In this document: piece by piece, positions 9,008-18,338 of the stretch | Layout of the letters: the number at the start of each line of letters is the position of its first letter | Numbering within the stretch: position 1 is the stretch's first letter | From: Roseateles hydrophilus | Lineage (GTDB): Bacteria; Pseudomonadota; Gammaproteobacteria; Burkholderiales; Burkholderiaceae_C | Assembly: GCF_026712245.1 (NCBI RefSeq) | Contig: NZ_JAPPUY010000005.1 | Span: forward strand, 62,001 to 126,000 | Direction of reading: 5' to 3' | DNA length: 64,000 nucleotides | Made by a program: the position numbers and the translations under genes | Notes under the pieces: generated by a model | Databases searched by the model: none | What the model was told of the DNA's origin: nothing | Seen by the model: the letters and a program-made list of their open reading frames with translations, nothing else

Positions 9008-9035
9008 CGCGGTCTCCTGGGCGTGGTCCCTGATC

Positions 9036-9950
9036 CTACTTGGCGGGCACGATGGCTTCCACGTGAAAACCGCGTTTGGCCAGCAGCCGGGGCAGGGCCT
9101 GCGGCCCGCTCATGTGCAGCGCGCCCACGGCCACCAGCACGCGCTGGCCCTGGGCGTGCAGCGCGGTGATGCGTTCGGCCAGCGGGCCGTTGCGGTCGTC
9201 ATTGAGGCGGGTCAGCCAGGCGCGCTCGGCCGGCGTCTCGGCGCACTGGCACCAGGTGGGGTAGTCGGCCAGCGCCTGCATGTCGCCGCGCGCCCAGGCG
9301 TCGGCCAGGCGGCGCAGCGGGCCGCGCACCTGGCCGCGCTGCAGCTGGGTCAGCGCGCCGTCGACGATGTCGGGCAGCTCGTCGGCGGCGGGTTCCAGCG
9401 CGGCCAGCTGCTCGGCCGCGCTCTCCAGCGCCCGCACGGGCCGGCCTTCGGCGCGGGCGCGGGCCATCAGGGCCATGTCCTGGCCGAAGCTGGCGTCGAA
9501 GCCGTCGCGGCGCGCCTCCAGCAGGGTCAGCGTGCTGAGCTGCAGCACCGGCGGGAAGACCGTCAGCACGCCCGGCGGCAGGCAGGCCTTGGTAGCCTGG
9601 GCGGCCATGCGCTGGGCCAGCGGCGCGGGCAGCGGCGCTGCGGGCGGCCGGGCGGCCAGTACGGGCATCAGGTCGGCCGGGTCCAGCTCGACGGCCAGCA
9701 CCTCGGTCTCCGCCCAGGCGCGGCGCAGCGCCGGGCCGGCGTAGGGCCAGTCGGCCTTGCCCAGGTGCAGCGTGCCGTAGAGCCAGCTGCTGCGGCCGTC
9801 GCGCGTGATGCGCCACAGCGGCCCGCGGTCGGGCGCCTGGGCGGCCCAGGCGGCGGCCTGCGCGGCGTTGGGCGGCACCGGGGTGGGTGGGCAGTCGGCA
9901 CGGGCGCTGCCGACGAACAGGGCCAGCAGCAGCAGGGTGGTGCGGATCAT
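9036..9950 (-). CDS. TraB/GumN family protein
   Basis: This is an exported protein of 304 residues with a signal peptide (MIRTTLLLLALFVGSARA). It has the two GxxH motifs of the TraB/GumN/Tiki superfamily: LYGTLHLGK near residue 60 and VGALHMSGPQ near the C-terminus. The family includes metalloprotease-like folds, but most bacterial members have no tested activity. The ATG at 9950 is chosen because it overlaps the TGA of the upstream retropepsin gene and begins a clean signal peptide; the frame is open much further upstream. The pair is probably translationally coupled. Confidence 0.88.
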   Translation of the reverse strand: MIRTTLLLLALFVGSARADCPPTPVPPNAAQAAAWAAQAPDRGPLWRITRDGRSSWLYGTLHLGKADWPYAGPALRRAWAETEVLAVELDPADLMPVLAARPPAAPLPAPLAQRMAAQATKACLPPGVLTVFPPVLQLSTLTLLEARRDGFDASFGQDMALMARARAEGRPVRALESAAEQLAALEPAADELPDIVDGALTQLQRGQVRGPLRRLADAWARGDMQALADYPTWCQCAETPAERAWLTRLNDDRNGPLAERITALHAQGQRVLVAVGALHMSGPQALPRLLAKRGFHVEAIVPAK

Positions 9951-10453
9951 GGTTGCGGTTGGATGCGAAGCTCGCCGGGCTTCTGGGTGAAGTGCAGCCG
10001 GCCCAGCACGTCCATGCCGAGCAGCGGCGCGTGCAACTGCGGCAGCACGGCCACCGGCAGGCGGTTCGCACGCACGCCGCCGTCCAGCGCGATGTCGGCC
10101 CGCGCGGCAAAGCCCTGGGCGGGGCCGCCGGCCGTGCGGGTGCTCAGCGTGCCCAGCGGCTGCAGGCCGGCGCGCTCGGCCAGGGCCTGGGGCAGCGCGG
10201 TGGTGGTGGCGCCGGTGTCGACGAGGAAGTCCACCTCCACATCGCCCACGCGGCCGGGCCAGTGGAAGTGGCCGTCGGGCGAGCGCGTCAGCACGATGAC
10301 GTTGCCGGCCAGCTGGAAGCGGCTGGCCTCGCGCTCGCGCTCCCAGTACTTGAAGCCCAGGAAGACCACGAGCGTGACCACCAGCCAGACGGTCATCAGC
10401 TTGAAGGTGTGGGGCAGGTCCGGGCGAGACACGGGCAGGGGCAAACGTTGCAA
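9947..10453 (-). CDS. Membrane-anchored retropepsin-like aspartic protease (TIGR02281-type)
   Basis: This is a 168-residue protein with one N-terminal transmembrane segment (about residues 19-34, TVWLVVTLVVFLGF). Its periplasmic aspartyl-protease domain has the catalytic triad FLVDTGATTTALP (Asp79-Thr80-Gly81) and the downstream LLGMDVLGRLHF flap motif. It fits the single-domain, clan AA bacterial family, which presumably works as a homodimer like retroviral protease. Its substrate is unknown. Its stop overlaps the start of the TraB/GumN gene, so the two putative hydrolases are made together. Confidence 0.85.
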   Translation of the reverse strand: MQRLPLPVSRPDLPHTFKLMTVWLVVTLVVFLGFKYWEREREASRFQLAGNVIVLTRSPDGHFHWPGRVGDVEVDFLVDTGATTTALPQALAERAGLQPLGTLSTRTAGGPAQGFAARADIALDGGVRANRLPVAVLPQLHAPLLGMDVLGRLHFTQKPGELRIQPQP

Positions 10454-10526
10454 TGGGGCCCAACGATAACCGTGCCCCTCAGAATGGGGCCCTGCGCGTG
10501 GGCACAGGGCGTGCCGGGGCTTTCAG

Positions 10527-11354
10527 ATGCATGCACTTCGCCGATTTGCCGCGTTGATCTCGCTGGGCCTGCTGCTGGTGCTGGCGGGCTGCTCCGGCCT
10601 GACGCTGCTCTATCAGCAACTGCCGCTGGCCGCGAGCCTGTGGGCCGACCGCTACCTGGACCTGGACGGCCCGCAGCGCCAGCGGCTGCGCGAGCACCTG
10701 CGCCAGTGGCAGGCCTGGCACCGCCGCGAGGAGTTGCCGCAGTGGCTGGCGTTGTTGCGCGAGGCGCACCAGGCGCTGGAGGGCGGCGTCACGCGCGAGG
10801 AGCTGCTGGCGCTGGAGCAGGGCGCCCTGGCCAGCGCCGAGCGCAGCCTGCAGCAGGCGGCGCCGCTCGCCGCGCCGGTGCTGGCGTCACTGCGCCCGGC
10901 GCAGTGGCAGCACCTGCAGCAGACCCTGGACGCGCGGCTGACGCAATGGCGCGAGCGCGAGGCCGGCGCCGATGCAGCGCAGGCGCGCGGCGAGCGCTGG
11001 GCGGCCGGCCTGGCGCGCTGGTTGGGCGATCTGGACCGGCCCGTGCGTCGCGCCGCCCAGGCCGAAGCCGCCCGCTGGCAGGTCGACCTGCCAGCGCAGG
11101 CCCAGGTGCGTGCGGCCCGCCAAGCGCGCACGCTCGAGGCCTTGCGGGCCTGGGCGCAGCAGGAGCACGGTGCGGGCGTTGCGCTGCTGATGCGCAACCT
11201 GCAGCCACAGCCGGCCGAACTGGCCTACCGGGAGCAGGCGTTGGCCGCCGTGCTGCGCCTGCTCAACGGGCTGGATGCCGGCCAGCGCGAGGCTGTGCAC
11301 CGCCACTGGCGTGCCTGGGAGCGTGAGCTGGGGCGGCTGCAGTCCGGCGGCTGA
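10527..11354 (+). CDS. DUF6279-family lipoprotein
   Basis: This is a 275-residue predicted lipoprotein. Its signal peptide ends in a lipobox-like LVLAGC with the lipidated cysteine at residue 22. The body is almost wholly alpha-helical and rich in Arg, Gln and Leu. The conserved opening LYQQLPLAASLWADRYLDLD and the following QAWHRREELPQWLALL are what I recognise as DUF6279. The function is unknown. The gene is transcribed divergently from the retropepsin gene and convergently with the alpha/beta hydrolase, with 5 nt between stops. Confidence 0.8.
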   Translation: MHALRRFAALISLGLLLVLAGCSGLTLLYQQLPLAASLWADRYLDLDGPQRQRLREHLRQWQAWHRREELPQWLALLREAHQALEGGVTREELLALEQGALASAERSLQQAAPLAAPVLASLRPAQWQHLQQTLDARLTQWREREAGADAAQARGERWAAGLARWLGDLDRPVRRAAQAEAARWQVDLPAQAQVRAARQARTLEALRAWAQQEHGAGVALLMRNLQPQPAELAYREQALAAVLRLLNGLDAGQREAVHRHWRAWERELGRLQSGG

Positions 11355-11359
11355 GCACG

Positions 11360-12214
11360 TCACAGCCCGAACAGGGCTTGCAACGCCTCGCGGTACTGGC
11401 CTTGCCCCACCGCGTTGGTGTTGTGGTGCGAGCCGCCCTCCACCAGCACGAAGCGCTTGGGCTCGCGGGCGCGCTCGTAGAGCTGCTGGCCGAGCCGGGG
11501 CGGGATCAGGCTGTCGCGGCTGCCGTGCACCACCAGCAGCGGCGAGCCGATGTCGGCCACGCGCGAGGCGGCATCGAAGCGCTGCGTGATCAGCGGCGAC
11601 ACCGGCAGCCAGCCCCAGCGGAAGGTGGAGACCACGTCGGGGATGGACGTGAAGCTGCCCTCGACGATGAGGCCGGCCTCGTCGCCCACCTGGCTGGCCA
11701 GGTCCACGCCGATGGCACCGCCCAGCGAGTGGCCGAAGATGAAGCGGCGCGCGCCCGGGTGGCGCTGCGCCATCCAGTCCCACGCAGCGCGCGCGTCCTC
11801 GGCCGCCATGGCCTCGGACGGCAGGCCGGGCGTGCTCTTGCCGAAGCCGCGGTAGTCCACGCCCAGCACCGAGAAGCCCAGGGCATGCAGGCGGCGCATG
11901 CGTGGCGCGCTGCCGCGCACGTCGTAGCGGGCGCCGTGCAGGTACAGCAGCACGGGCGCCTGGGCGTCGGGCTGCGGCAGCCACAGGCCGTGCAGGCGCA
12001 CATCGCTGCCGTCGGCCGTGCTCTTGAAGCTGATCCAGACATCCTCCATGCCCTCGGCTGCCGCCAGGCCGCCGGCCCAGGTGCGGTCGCTGGGCTGGAA
12101 GATCCAGCCGCGCTGGCGCTCGTCCAGCGAGGCGCAGCCAGCCTGCAGGCCCAGGGCCAGCAGCGCCAGCACGGCGATGCCGGCGAGCCGGCGCGGGGAT
12201 GCGGTGCGCGTCAT
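11360..12214 (-). CDS. Lipid-anchored alpha/beta hydrolase
   Basis: This is a 284-residue protein of the serine aminopeptidase-like alpha/beta hydrolase family. A lipobox ending LGLQAGC near residue 27 suggests membrane anchoring. The nucleophile elbow is FGHSLGG, and the acid and His candidates are in HGSRDSLIPP and GGSHHNT. YLHGARYDVRG and VDYRGFGKSTPG are the oxyanion-side segments. I chose the ATG at 12214 (MTRTASPRR) over the ATG 24 nt upstream, as it gives a normal lipoprotein signal; no strong ribosome site separates them. The substrate is not predictable. Confidence 0.85.
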   Translation of the reverse strand: MTRTASPRRLAGIAVLALLALGLQAGCASLDERQRGWIFQPSDRTWAGGLAAAEGMEDVWISFKSTADGSDVRLHGLWLPQPDAQAPVLLYLHGARYDVRGSAPRMRRLHALGFSVLGVDYRGFGKSTPGLPSEAMAAEDARAAWDWMAQRHPGARRFIFGHSLGGAIGVDLASQVGDEAGLIVEGSFTSIPDVVSTFRWGWLPVSPLITQRFDAASRVADIGSPLLVVHGSRDSLIPPRLGQQLYERAREPKRFVLVEGGSHHNTNAVGQGQYREALQALFGL

Positions 12215-12284
12215 GCGCCCATGGTGCCAGCGCCGCAAAGACCTGGCCCGTGCCGGGAGTCAGCCCGGCGCGCTGCTCAGCTGC

Positions 12285-13508
12285 TCAGCTGCGCAGCGCC
12301 GCCACCGGCGACAGCCGCGCGGCGCGGCGTGCCGGCGCCCACACGGCGGCCTGGCCCAGCGCCCACAGCGTCAGCGCGCCGGCCGGCAGGTAGAGCCAGG
12401 GCAGGCGCGGCAGCTCGTAGGCTTGCATCAGCAGCTGGCTCAGGCCCCAGGCGCCGCCCAGGCCGAGGGCGATGCCGGCCGTGGTCAGCAGCAGGTTCTC
12501 CAGCTGGAAGTAGCGCAAGACCTGGCCCTCGGTGGCGCCCAGGGCGCGGCGCGTGCCGATCATGCGGGTGCGCTGCTGCACCCAGAAGCAGGCCAGGCCG
12601 ACGATGCCCATGGCCGTGACCAGCAGCAGGGCCACGCAGACGCCGCCCATCAGCCAGGCCATCGCGCGGTCCTGGGCGTAGAACTGAGCGCGCATTTCGG
12701 TCAGCGTCTCGGCCTGGGTGACGACGCGGGTGCGGTCGTCGGCCTCCAGCGCGGCCGTGGCGGCCTTGAGCTGGGCGTCGCGCTGGGCTGGGTCCACGCG
12801 CAGCACGTAGCTGCCGCCGCCGCGCAGCGGGAAGATCATGGCCGGGCCGGCGTCGGTGCGCATGGCGCGGTGCAGCTGCGGGTGCGTCAGCGTGTCCACC
12901 ACGCCGATGATGGTGGACGGCGTGCCGCCGAACACGTAGATCACCTTCCCGACCGCCGCGCCATCCGGGAAGAGCTTGCGGGCCATGAGCTGGTTGACGA
13001 TGACCTGGCCGATGCGCGGCTCGGGTGCGCTGAAGACCTTGGCGGCGTCCAGCACCTCGTCGGGCTGGAAGTTGCGCCCGGCCACCAGCCGCAGGCCCAG
13101 GGCCGGGATGAACTGCTCGTCACCCTCGTACTGCGCGGCGACGAACAGGCGGTTGTTGCTGTCCGGGCTCAGCGAGACGCCGCTGTTGTTGCTGTTGTGG
13201 CCGTAGGCGATCTGGTTGGTCGCGGTGGCGGCCTGCACGCCTGGCAGGGCCCGCAGCCGCGCGAGGTCGGCGGCCACGACGCCGGCCACCTGCTCCCGCG
13301 GCAGCGGCTTGGCGCCGCGCAGGTTCAGCACGATGAGCTCGGACTCGGCCAGGCCGCTGTCCGTGGCGAGCGCCTCGACGCGGGTCTGGATCAGGTGCAG
13401 TGCATTGGTGACGATGGCGCAGGTCAGCGCCACTTCCAGCACGATGAGGCCGGCCGCGATCTTGTGGCGGCGCAGCGTGGAGAGGATGGGCATCAGGTCC
13501 TTGAACAT
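12285..13508 (-). CDS. ABC transporter permease, MacB/FtsX type (second copy)
   Basis: This is a 407-residue MacB/FtsX permease. One N-terminal TM helix (IAAGLIVLEVALTCAIVTNA) is followed by a large periplasmic MacB_PCD-like domain (about residues 40-270) and three C-terminal TM helices, with the conserved IGTRRALGATEGQVLRYF cytoplasmic segment. It ends ARRAARLSPVAALRS, typical of the family. It starts at the ATG at 13508, two nt after the stop of the paired permease, in a five-gene export operon. Members of this family power trans-envelope export by mechanotransmission rather than moving substrate across the inner membrane. Confidence 0.9.
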   Translation of the reverse strand: MFKDLMPILSTLRRHKIAAGLIVLEVALTCAIVTNALHLIQTRVEALATDSGLAESELIVLNLRGAKPLPREQVAGVVAADLARLRALPGVQAATATNQIAYGHNSNNSGVSLSPDSNNRLFVAAQYEGDEQFIPALGLRLVAGRNFQPDEVLDAAKVFSAPEPRIGQVIVNQLMARKLFPDGAAVGKVIYVFGGTPSTIIGVVDTLTHPQLHRAMRTDAGPAMIFPLRGGGSYVLRVDPAQRDAQLKAATAALEADDRTRVVTQAETLTEMRAQFYAQDRAMAWLMGGVCVALLLVTAMGIVGLACFWVQQRTRMIGTRRALGATEGQVLRYFQLENLLLTTAGIALGLGGAWGLSQLLMQAYELPRLPWLYLPAGALTLWALGQAAVWAPARRAARLSPVAALRS

Positions 13509-13510
13509 GA

Positions 13511-14818
13511 TCACTGCACTTTCAGCTGAACCGCGGGGGTCACCAGCGCCGCGCGCCAGGCCGGCAGCAAGCCCGCGATGAGGCTGGCCAACAGCGCCAG
13601 GCCCAGGGTCAGCGCGAGCATGGCGGCGTCCAGCTCGGCCAGCGGCGCGTAGTCGTTGGGGCTCTGGCGCACCAGCCACAGGCCGCCTTGCGCGAACAGC
13701 AGGCCCAGCAGCGCACCCGCCCCGCCTAACAGTGCCGCCTCGACGAGGAACTGCCGGAAGATGTCGGCGCGCGTGGCGCCCAAGGCGCGGCGCACGCCGA
13801 TCTCGCCGCTGCGGCGCAGCGTCTTGGCCAGCAGCAGGCCCACCATGTTGACCACGCACACCGCCAGGAAGCCGAAGGCCAGCCAGGTCTGCAGCCGCAC
13901 GTCGGCCGGCAGCACCTGCTGCGCGCTCAGCCAGTCCATCACGTTGCGCAGCCGCACGTTGGCGGGACGCTCGAAACGCCCGGCCGCGCGCTGGGCCTCG
14001 GAGTAGGCGACCAGGTAGTCGCGGTAGGCGGCGGCGTCCTCGGGCTTGTCGAACTCCACCCAGTACTGCACCCAGGCGCAGGAGGCCGTCAAGTCCAGCG
14101 GGCTGCCGCCGTTGGCGCCGCGGCCCCAGCAGTCCATGTTGCCCCAGTGGCCCATCTTCAGCGCCATCGCGGTGGAGAAGGGCAGGAACAGGTCCTCCGT
14201 GTCGGTGTAGCTGCCCAGCGTCAGGTCCCAATAGTGCGGCTTGACGCGCCAGGGTTTGAGCACGCCGATGACGCGCAGCGGCTGGCCGCGCACGATGAGC
14301 TCGCGGCCCACGCTGTTGGCGCCGCCGAACAGCTGGTCGTTGAGGCTGGCCGAGAGGACGGCCACGCGGGCCTCGGCCGCGTCGTCGGCGGCGTTCCAGC
14401 CGCTGCCGTACTGCCAGGGCGCGTCGAACATCGCGAAGAAGTCGGCCGAGGTGTAGCGCGTGGGCGCGAACACCGGCTTGCTGGTCGCATCGGGCAGGCC
14501 GACTGCGGTGTTGAAGGCGCTGGACATGACCTGGCGCTTGGCCTTGGCGTCGCGCAGCAGCGCGGTCGCGTCGAAGCGGGTCAGGTCGAAGGTGGGCTCG
14601 CTGCCGGCCTTCCAGCCGACCTTGTCGCCCGCGTCCAGCTGCACGTTGAACAGCCGCTCGCTCTTGTGCGGAATGGGGTCGCCGGCCAGCACGTGGTAGA
14701 CGGTCAGCGTGGTCATGCAGGCGCCGATGCCCAGGGCCAGCGCCAGCACCATCAGCGCCGACAGGCCCTTGCTGGCGAGCACGTTGCGCCAGGCGAGTTC
14801 GAGGTAGTGCAGCAGCAT
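13511..14818 (-). CDS. ABC transporter permease, MacB/FtsX type (first copy)
   Basis: This is a 435-residue permease paralogous to its downstream neighbour. The N-terminal TM helix is in [20 protein letters not shown], the periplasmic domain covers about residues 45-300, and three C-terminal TM helices flank [21 protein letters not shown]. It resembles the peptide- or macrolide-export ABC systems with two different half-permeases. Its start shares the ATGA overlap with the stop of the TolC-family gene. The pairing suggests a heterodimeric membrane domain driven by the ATPase at 16.1-16.8 kb. Confidence 0.9.
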   Translation of the reverse strand: MLLHYLELAWRNVLASKGLSALMVLALALGIGACMTTLTVYHVLAGDPIPHKSERLFNVQLDAGDKVGWKAGSEPTFDLTRFDATALLRDAKAKRQVMSSAFNTAVGLPDATSKPVFAPTRYTSADFFAMFDAPWQYGSGWNAADDAAEARVAVLSASLNDQLFGGANSVGRELIVRGQPLRVIGVLKPWRVKPHYWDLTLGSYTDTEDLFLPFSTAMALKMGHWGNMDCWGRGANGGSPLDLTASCAWVQYWVEFDKPEDAAAYRDYLVAYSEAQRAAGRFERPANVRLRNVMDWLSAQQVLPADVRLQTWLAFGFLAVCVVNMVGLLLAKTLRRSGEIGVRRALGATRADIFRQFLVEAALLGGAGALLGLLFAQGGLWLVRQSPNDYAPLAELDAAMLALTLGLALLASLIAGLLPAWRAALVTPAVQLKVQ

Positions 14819-16109
14819 CAGCGGGTCTCCAGCAAGGCGTTGACGGCGGCCAGCTCGGTGTCGCCCAGCGAGCCGGCGGCCTGGTGCAGCGCCAGCAGCG
14901 CGAGCACGTGGTGGTGGCGGGCCTGGGTCTGCGCGTTCTGCGCGGCGGCCAGGGTCTGGATGGCGAGCAGCAGGTCGGTCGTCGAGCGCGTGCCCAGCGT
15001 GAGGCCGGTGCGGGTGGCGTCCAGCGCGCGCTGTGCGGCGGCCACGGCGGCCTGCGTGGCGCGCAGCTGGGCCTCGCCCTGGCCGACGGCCAGGTGGCGG
15101 GCGCGCACCTCGCGCAGCACGGCGCGACGGCCGGCTTCCAACTGTTCACGCGCCGCCTCGCGCTGGAAGCCGGCGCGGTCGGCCGCCGCGGCGGTCGCGC
15201 CGCCGGCAAACAGCGGCACGGTCAGCCGCAGGGCCAGCTGCGTGGGCGTGCGGCCGGCGTCCGCCAGCGGCACGCCGTCACCGCGCTGGCGCTGCGTGTC
15301 CAGCCCCAGGCTCAGCGTGGGCAGGTGGCCGGCACGGGCCGCGGCCACGCGCTGCTCGCTGGCCTGCACGGCCAGGCGCAGCGCCTGCAGCTCGGGGTTG
15401 GCGTGCAGCGCGCGCGCGGCCCAGGCGTCGGCGCTGTCGGGCAGCGGCTGCGCGGCCAGCGTGGCGCGCAGCGGTTGCAGCGCGGGCGGCGCGGCGCCGG
15501 TCAGTTGGGCCAGCGCTTCTTGGGCATCGGCCAGCTGCGCTTCGGCGGCGAGTGTGCTGGTGCGGGCCAGCTCGCGGTAGGCGCGGGACTGGTCGGTCTC
15601 CACCTGCGCCGACAGGCCGGACTGGAAGCGCGCGTCCGCGTCGCTTACCTGGCGGGCAAAGGCGTCTTCGTTGGCGCGCGCGGTGGCCAGCTGGGCCTGG
15701 GCCGACAGCAGGGCGAAGTAGGCCTCGGCCACGCGGGCCCGCGCGCTCTGCTCGGCCGCGACGAGGCGGGCGGCCTGCGCCGACGCGAGGCTGCGGCTGG
15801 CATCCCAGTCGCGCAGCGCGGCGAGGTCGACCAGGGCCTGGCTGACGTGGCTGGTGGTGACGTTCCAGCGCGCGCCGCCCTGCTCGCGCTGCTCGCTGCG
15901 CGCCAGCTGCCATTGGGGCAGCAGTGCGGCGCGGGCCTCGCGGGCGCTGGCGTCCTGCGCGCCGCTCAGCGCGGCGGCCTGGCGCAGCAGCGGGTCGGCA
16001 GCGCGGGCCAGGGCCCAGACCTGCAGCAGATCGTCGGCACGGGCCGTGCCTGCAGCCAGCAGTGCGAGCGTGAGCGAGAGCTTCAGGGCGGCGAAGCGCA
16101 GCGGCGTCT

Positions 16110-16113
<4 letters not shown>
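14818..16113 (-). CDS. TolC-family outer-membrane efflux protein
   Basis: This is a 431-residue outer membrane channel. A signal peptide (cleavage near TARA at residue 26) precedes two OEP repeats, about residues 30-210 and 225-425, with the usual Ala/Gln/Leu-rich coiled-coil helices. It should complete the envelope-spanning export path with the adaptor and ABC components of this operon. It overlaps the ATPase gene by four nt and the permease by one. Having the OMF between the ATPase and permease genes is less common than the adaptor-ATPase-permease order, but the overlaps show a single operon. Confidence 0.92.
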
Positions 16114-16787
<674 letters not shown>

Positions 16788-16803
16788 GGGGTGTCCTTGT
16801 CTC

Positions 16804-18093
16804 TCAATCAGCAATCAGGACGCGGTCCGCGCCCTTGAAGTTATCGGCGCCGGAGATGACGACGCGGTCGCCGGCCTTCAGGCCCGACAGCACCTCGACC
16901 CGCTCCAGCGAACGCGCGCCCAGCCGGATGGCGACCTTCTCGGCCACGCCGTCGCGCACCACGTAGGCATGGCTGCCGCCGCCTTCGTCCACAAAGCTGC
17001 CGCGCGCCACGCCCAGCACCTGGTCGCGCCGATCCAGCAGCACGCGCACCGACAGGCGTTGGTTCTGGCGCAGCTGCTCCGGCTGAGCGCCGGCAAAGCG
17101 CAACCGTGCGGCCACCTCGCCGTTGACGACCTCGGGTGACACCGAGCTGACCTGGCCCGCCCAGCGCTGGCCGGCGGCCGAGCCGCCGGAGATCTCGCCC
17201 GGCATGCCCGGCTGCAGCTCGCGCGCAAAGCTCTCGGCCACCTGCATCTGCACCTCCAGCGCCGACAGGTCGATGACCGACAGCAGCCGCGCGTCGCGCG
17301 TGACGTTGGTGCGGTCGGCCACGAAGAGCTGGCCCACCTGGCCGTCCACCGGCGAGCGCACCTGCAGCTCGGCCACCTGGCGCTCCAGGTCGGCCACCAG
17401 CAGCTGCTGGCGCGCCAGCGCGCTGTGCTTGGCCTGCACGTCCAGCTTCAGGCTGTCGGTCTTCAGGCCGCGCAGGCTGGCGGCCTGGTCCAGCGCCAGC
17501 TTGGCTTTGGCGAGCGCGTCCTGCGCGCGATCCACCTGCATGCGGGCGGTGGCGCCGGCCTCGAAGGCCTGGGTCTGGCGGGCCAGGTCGTTCTGCGCGG
17601 TCTGGTGGTCGATGCGGGCGTTCTCGTACGCGCTGTGCAGGGCCGCCGTCTGCTGGCGCGCGTCGACCTCGGCGCGGGCCAGGTCGGCGCGCAGCGCGTC
17701 GACGTTGCTGCGCTCCTGCGCGAGGCGGTTGGTGAGCTCCGGCGAGTCCACGCGCGCCAGCACCTGGCCCTGGCGCACCGGGTCGCCGGCCTTGACCAGC
17801 AGCGTCGCTGTGCCGCCGCCCTGGGCGTACAGCGTCGGGCTTTGCGCGGCGACCACGCGGCCCTCGCCGGCCACGTCGCGCGTCAGCGGCCCGACGCGGA
17901 CGGTGGCAATGCCCAGGCGCGCAGCGCTGACGGCGGCGTCGGCGGACAGCGCCTGACGCAGGCGACCGCCGGTCCCCAGCGCGATGGCGGTGATGACGAT
18001 CAGCGCACCGCCGCCCAGCAGCAGCGGCCAGCGGCGGGCGCGGGGGGCGAGCGGGCGGTCCTGCTCGGAGGTGTCACGGAAGCGCGAGTTCAT
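16804..18093 (-). CDS. Periplasmic adaptor (membrane fusion) protein, HlyD/MacA type
   Basis: This is a 429-residue adaptor. A cytoplasmic N-terminus is followed by one TM helix (LLLGGGALIVITAIALGT), a barrel-sandwich hybrid half (LVKAGDPVRQGQVLARVDSP), a long alpha-hairpin coiled coil (about residues 105-230), the second lipoyl half (VRSPVDGQVGQLFVADRTNV) and beta-barrel and membrane-proximal domains. It should link the inner-membrane ABC part to the TolC-like channel. The ATG at 18093 is chosen because it gives MNSRFRD plus a normal anchor. First gene of the operon; palindromic sites lie 70-100 nt upstream. Confidence 0.93.
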   Translation of the reverse strand: MNSRFRDTSEQDRPLAPRARRWPLLLGGGALIVITAIALGTGGRLRQALSADAAVSAARLGIATVRVGPLTRDVAGEGRVVAAQSPTLYAQGGGTATLLVKAGDPVRQGQVLARVDSPELTNRLAQERSNVDALRADLARAEVDARQQTAALHSAYENARIDHQTAQNDLARQTQAFEAGATARMQVDRAQDALAKAKLALDQAASLRGLKTDSLKLDVQAKHSALARQQLLVADLERQVAELQVRSPVDGQVGQLFVADRTNVTRDARLLSVIDLSALEVQMQVAESFARELQPGMPGEISGGSAAGQRWAGQVSSVSPEVVNGEVAARLRFAGAQPEQLRQNQRLSVRVLLDRRDQVLGVARGSFVDEGGGSHAYVVRDGVAEKVAIRLGARSLERVEVLSGLKAGDRVVISGADNFKGADRVLIAD

Positions 18094-18161
18094 GCGTCGC
18101 TTACCGCAAGCCCCATGCCCGGCCCGGCACTGTGCTGCATCAAGCACTTGCGCGCGTGGCC

Positions 18162-18194
18162 GCTGTCCGCGGACAGCGTGCGGACAGTCCGCAC
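18162..18194. promoter_or_regulatory. Two adjacent palindromes upstream of the export operon
   Basis: GCTGTCCGCGGACAGC (18162-18177) is a perfect 16-bp palindrome. It is followed without a gap by GTGCGGACAGTCCGCAC (18178-18194), 8-bp arms about one central base. Both are built from the same half-site, CGGAC/GTCCG. They lie about 70 nt upstream of the adaptor gene and 145 nt upstream of the divergent chemoreceptor, and look like operators for a dimeric regulator not encoded next to them. Confidence 0.55.
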
Positions 18195-18269
18195 GGCATG
18201 CGGCCGGCGTGCGCCGGTGCGGCCCAAGTGCGGCAAATGTCTCGGTAGCGGAGCTGGGGCTCGCGGCGT

Positions 18270-18283
18270 TTGATGCAGGTCAA
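18270..18283. promoter_or_regulatory. FNR/CRP-family box (candidate)
   Basis: TTGATGCAGGTCAA matches the FNR/ANR consensus TTGAT-N4-ATCAA with one mismatch. It lies 56 nt upstream of the Cache-CZB chemoreceptor start, a spacing that fits activation. This suggests expression under low oxygen. It is inferred from sequence only. Confidence 0.45.
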
Positions 18284-18338
18284 ACGCTATCGCTGTCGGG
18301 CTCCCTAGGATGAACCCGTTCTGGTTCCCTAGCCTGCC

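Noticed and set aside
12285-15209. A 974-codon continuous frame that looks like a fusion of a permease with upstream sequence
   Set aside because: Only the last 407 codons are permease-like. The rest is the out-of-frame shadow of the paired permease and TolC genes, and a well-placed ATG exists at 13508.
18104-18120. A leftward GGGCATGGGGCTTGC resembling a sigma-54 promoter before the adaptor gene
   Set aside because: The GG-N10-GC spacing fits, but transcription would begin within a base or two of the ATG at 18093, leaving no ribosome site.
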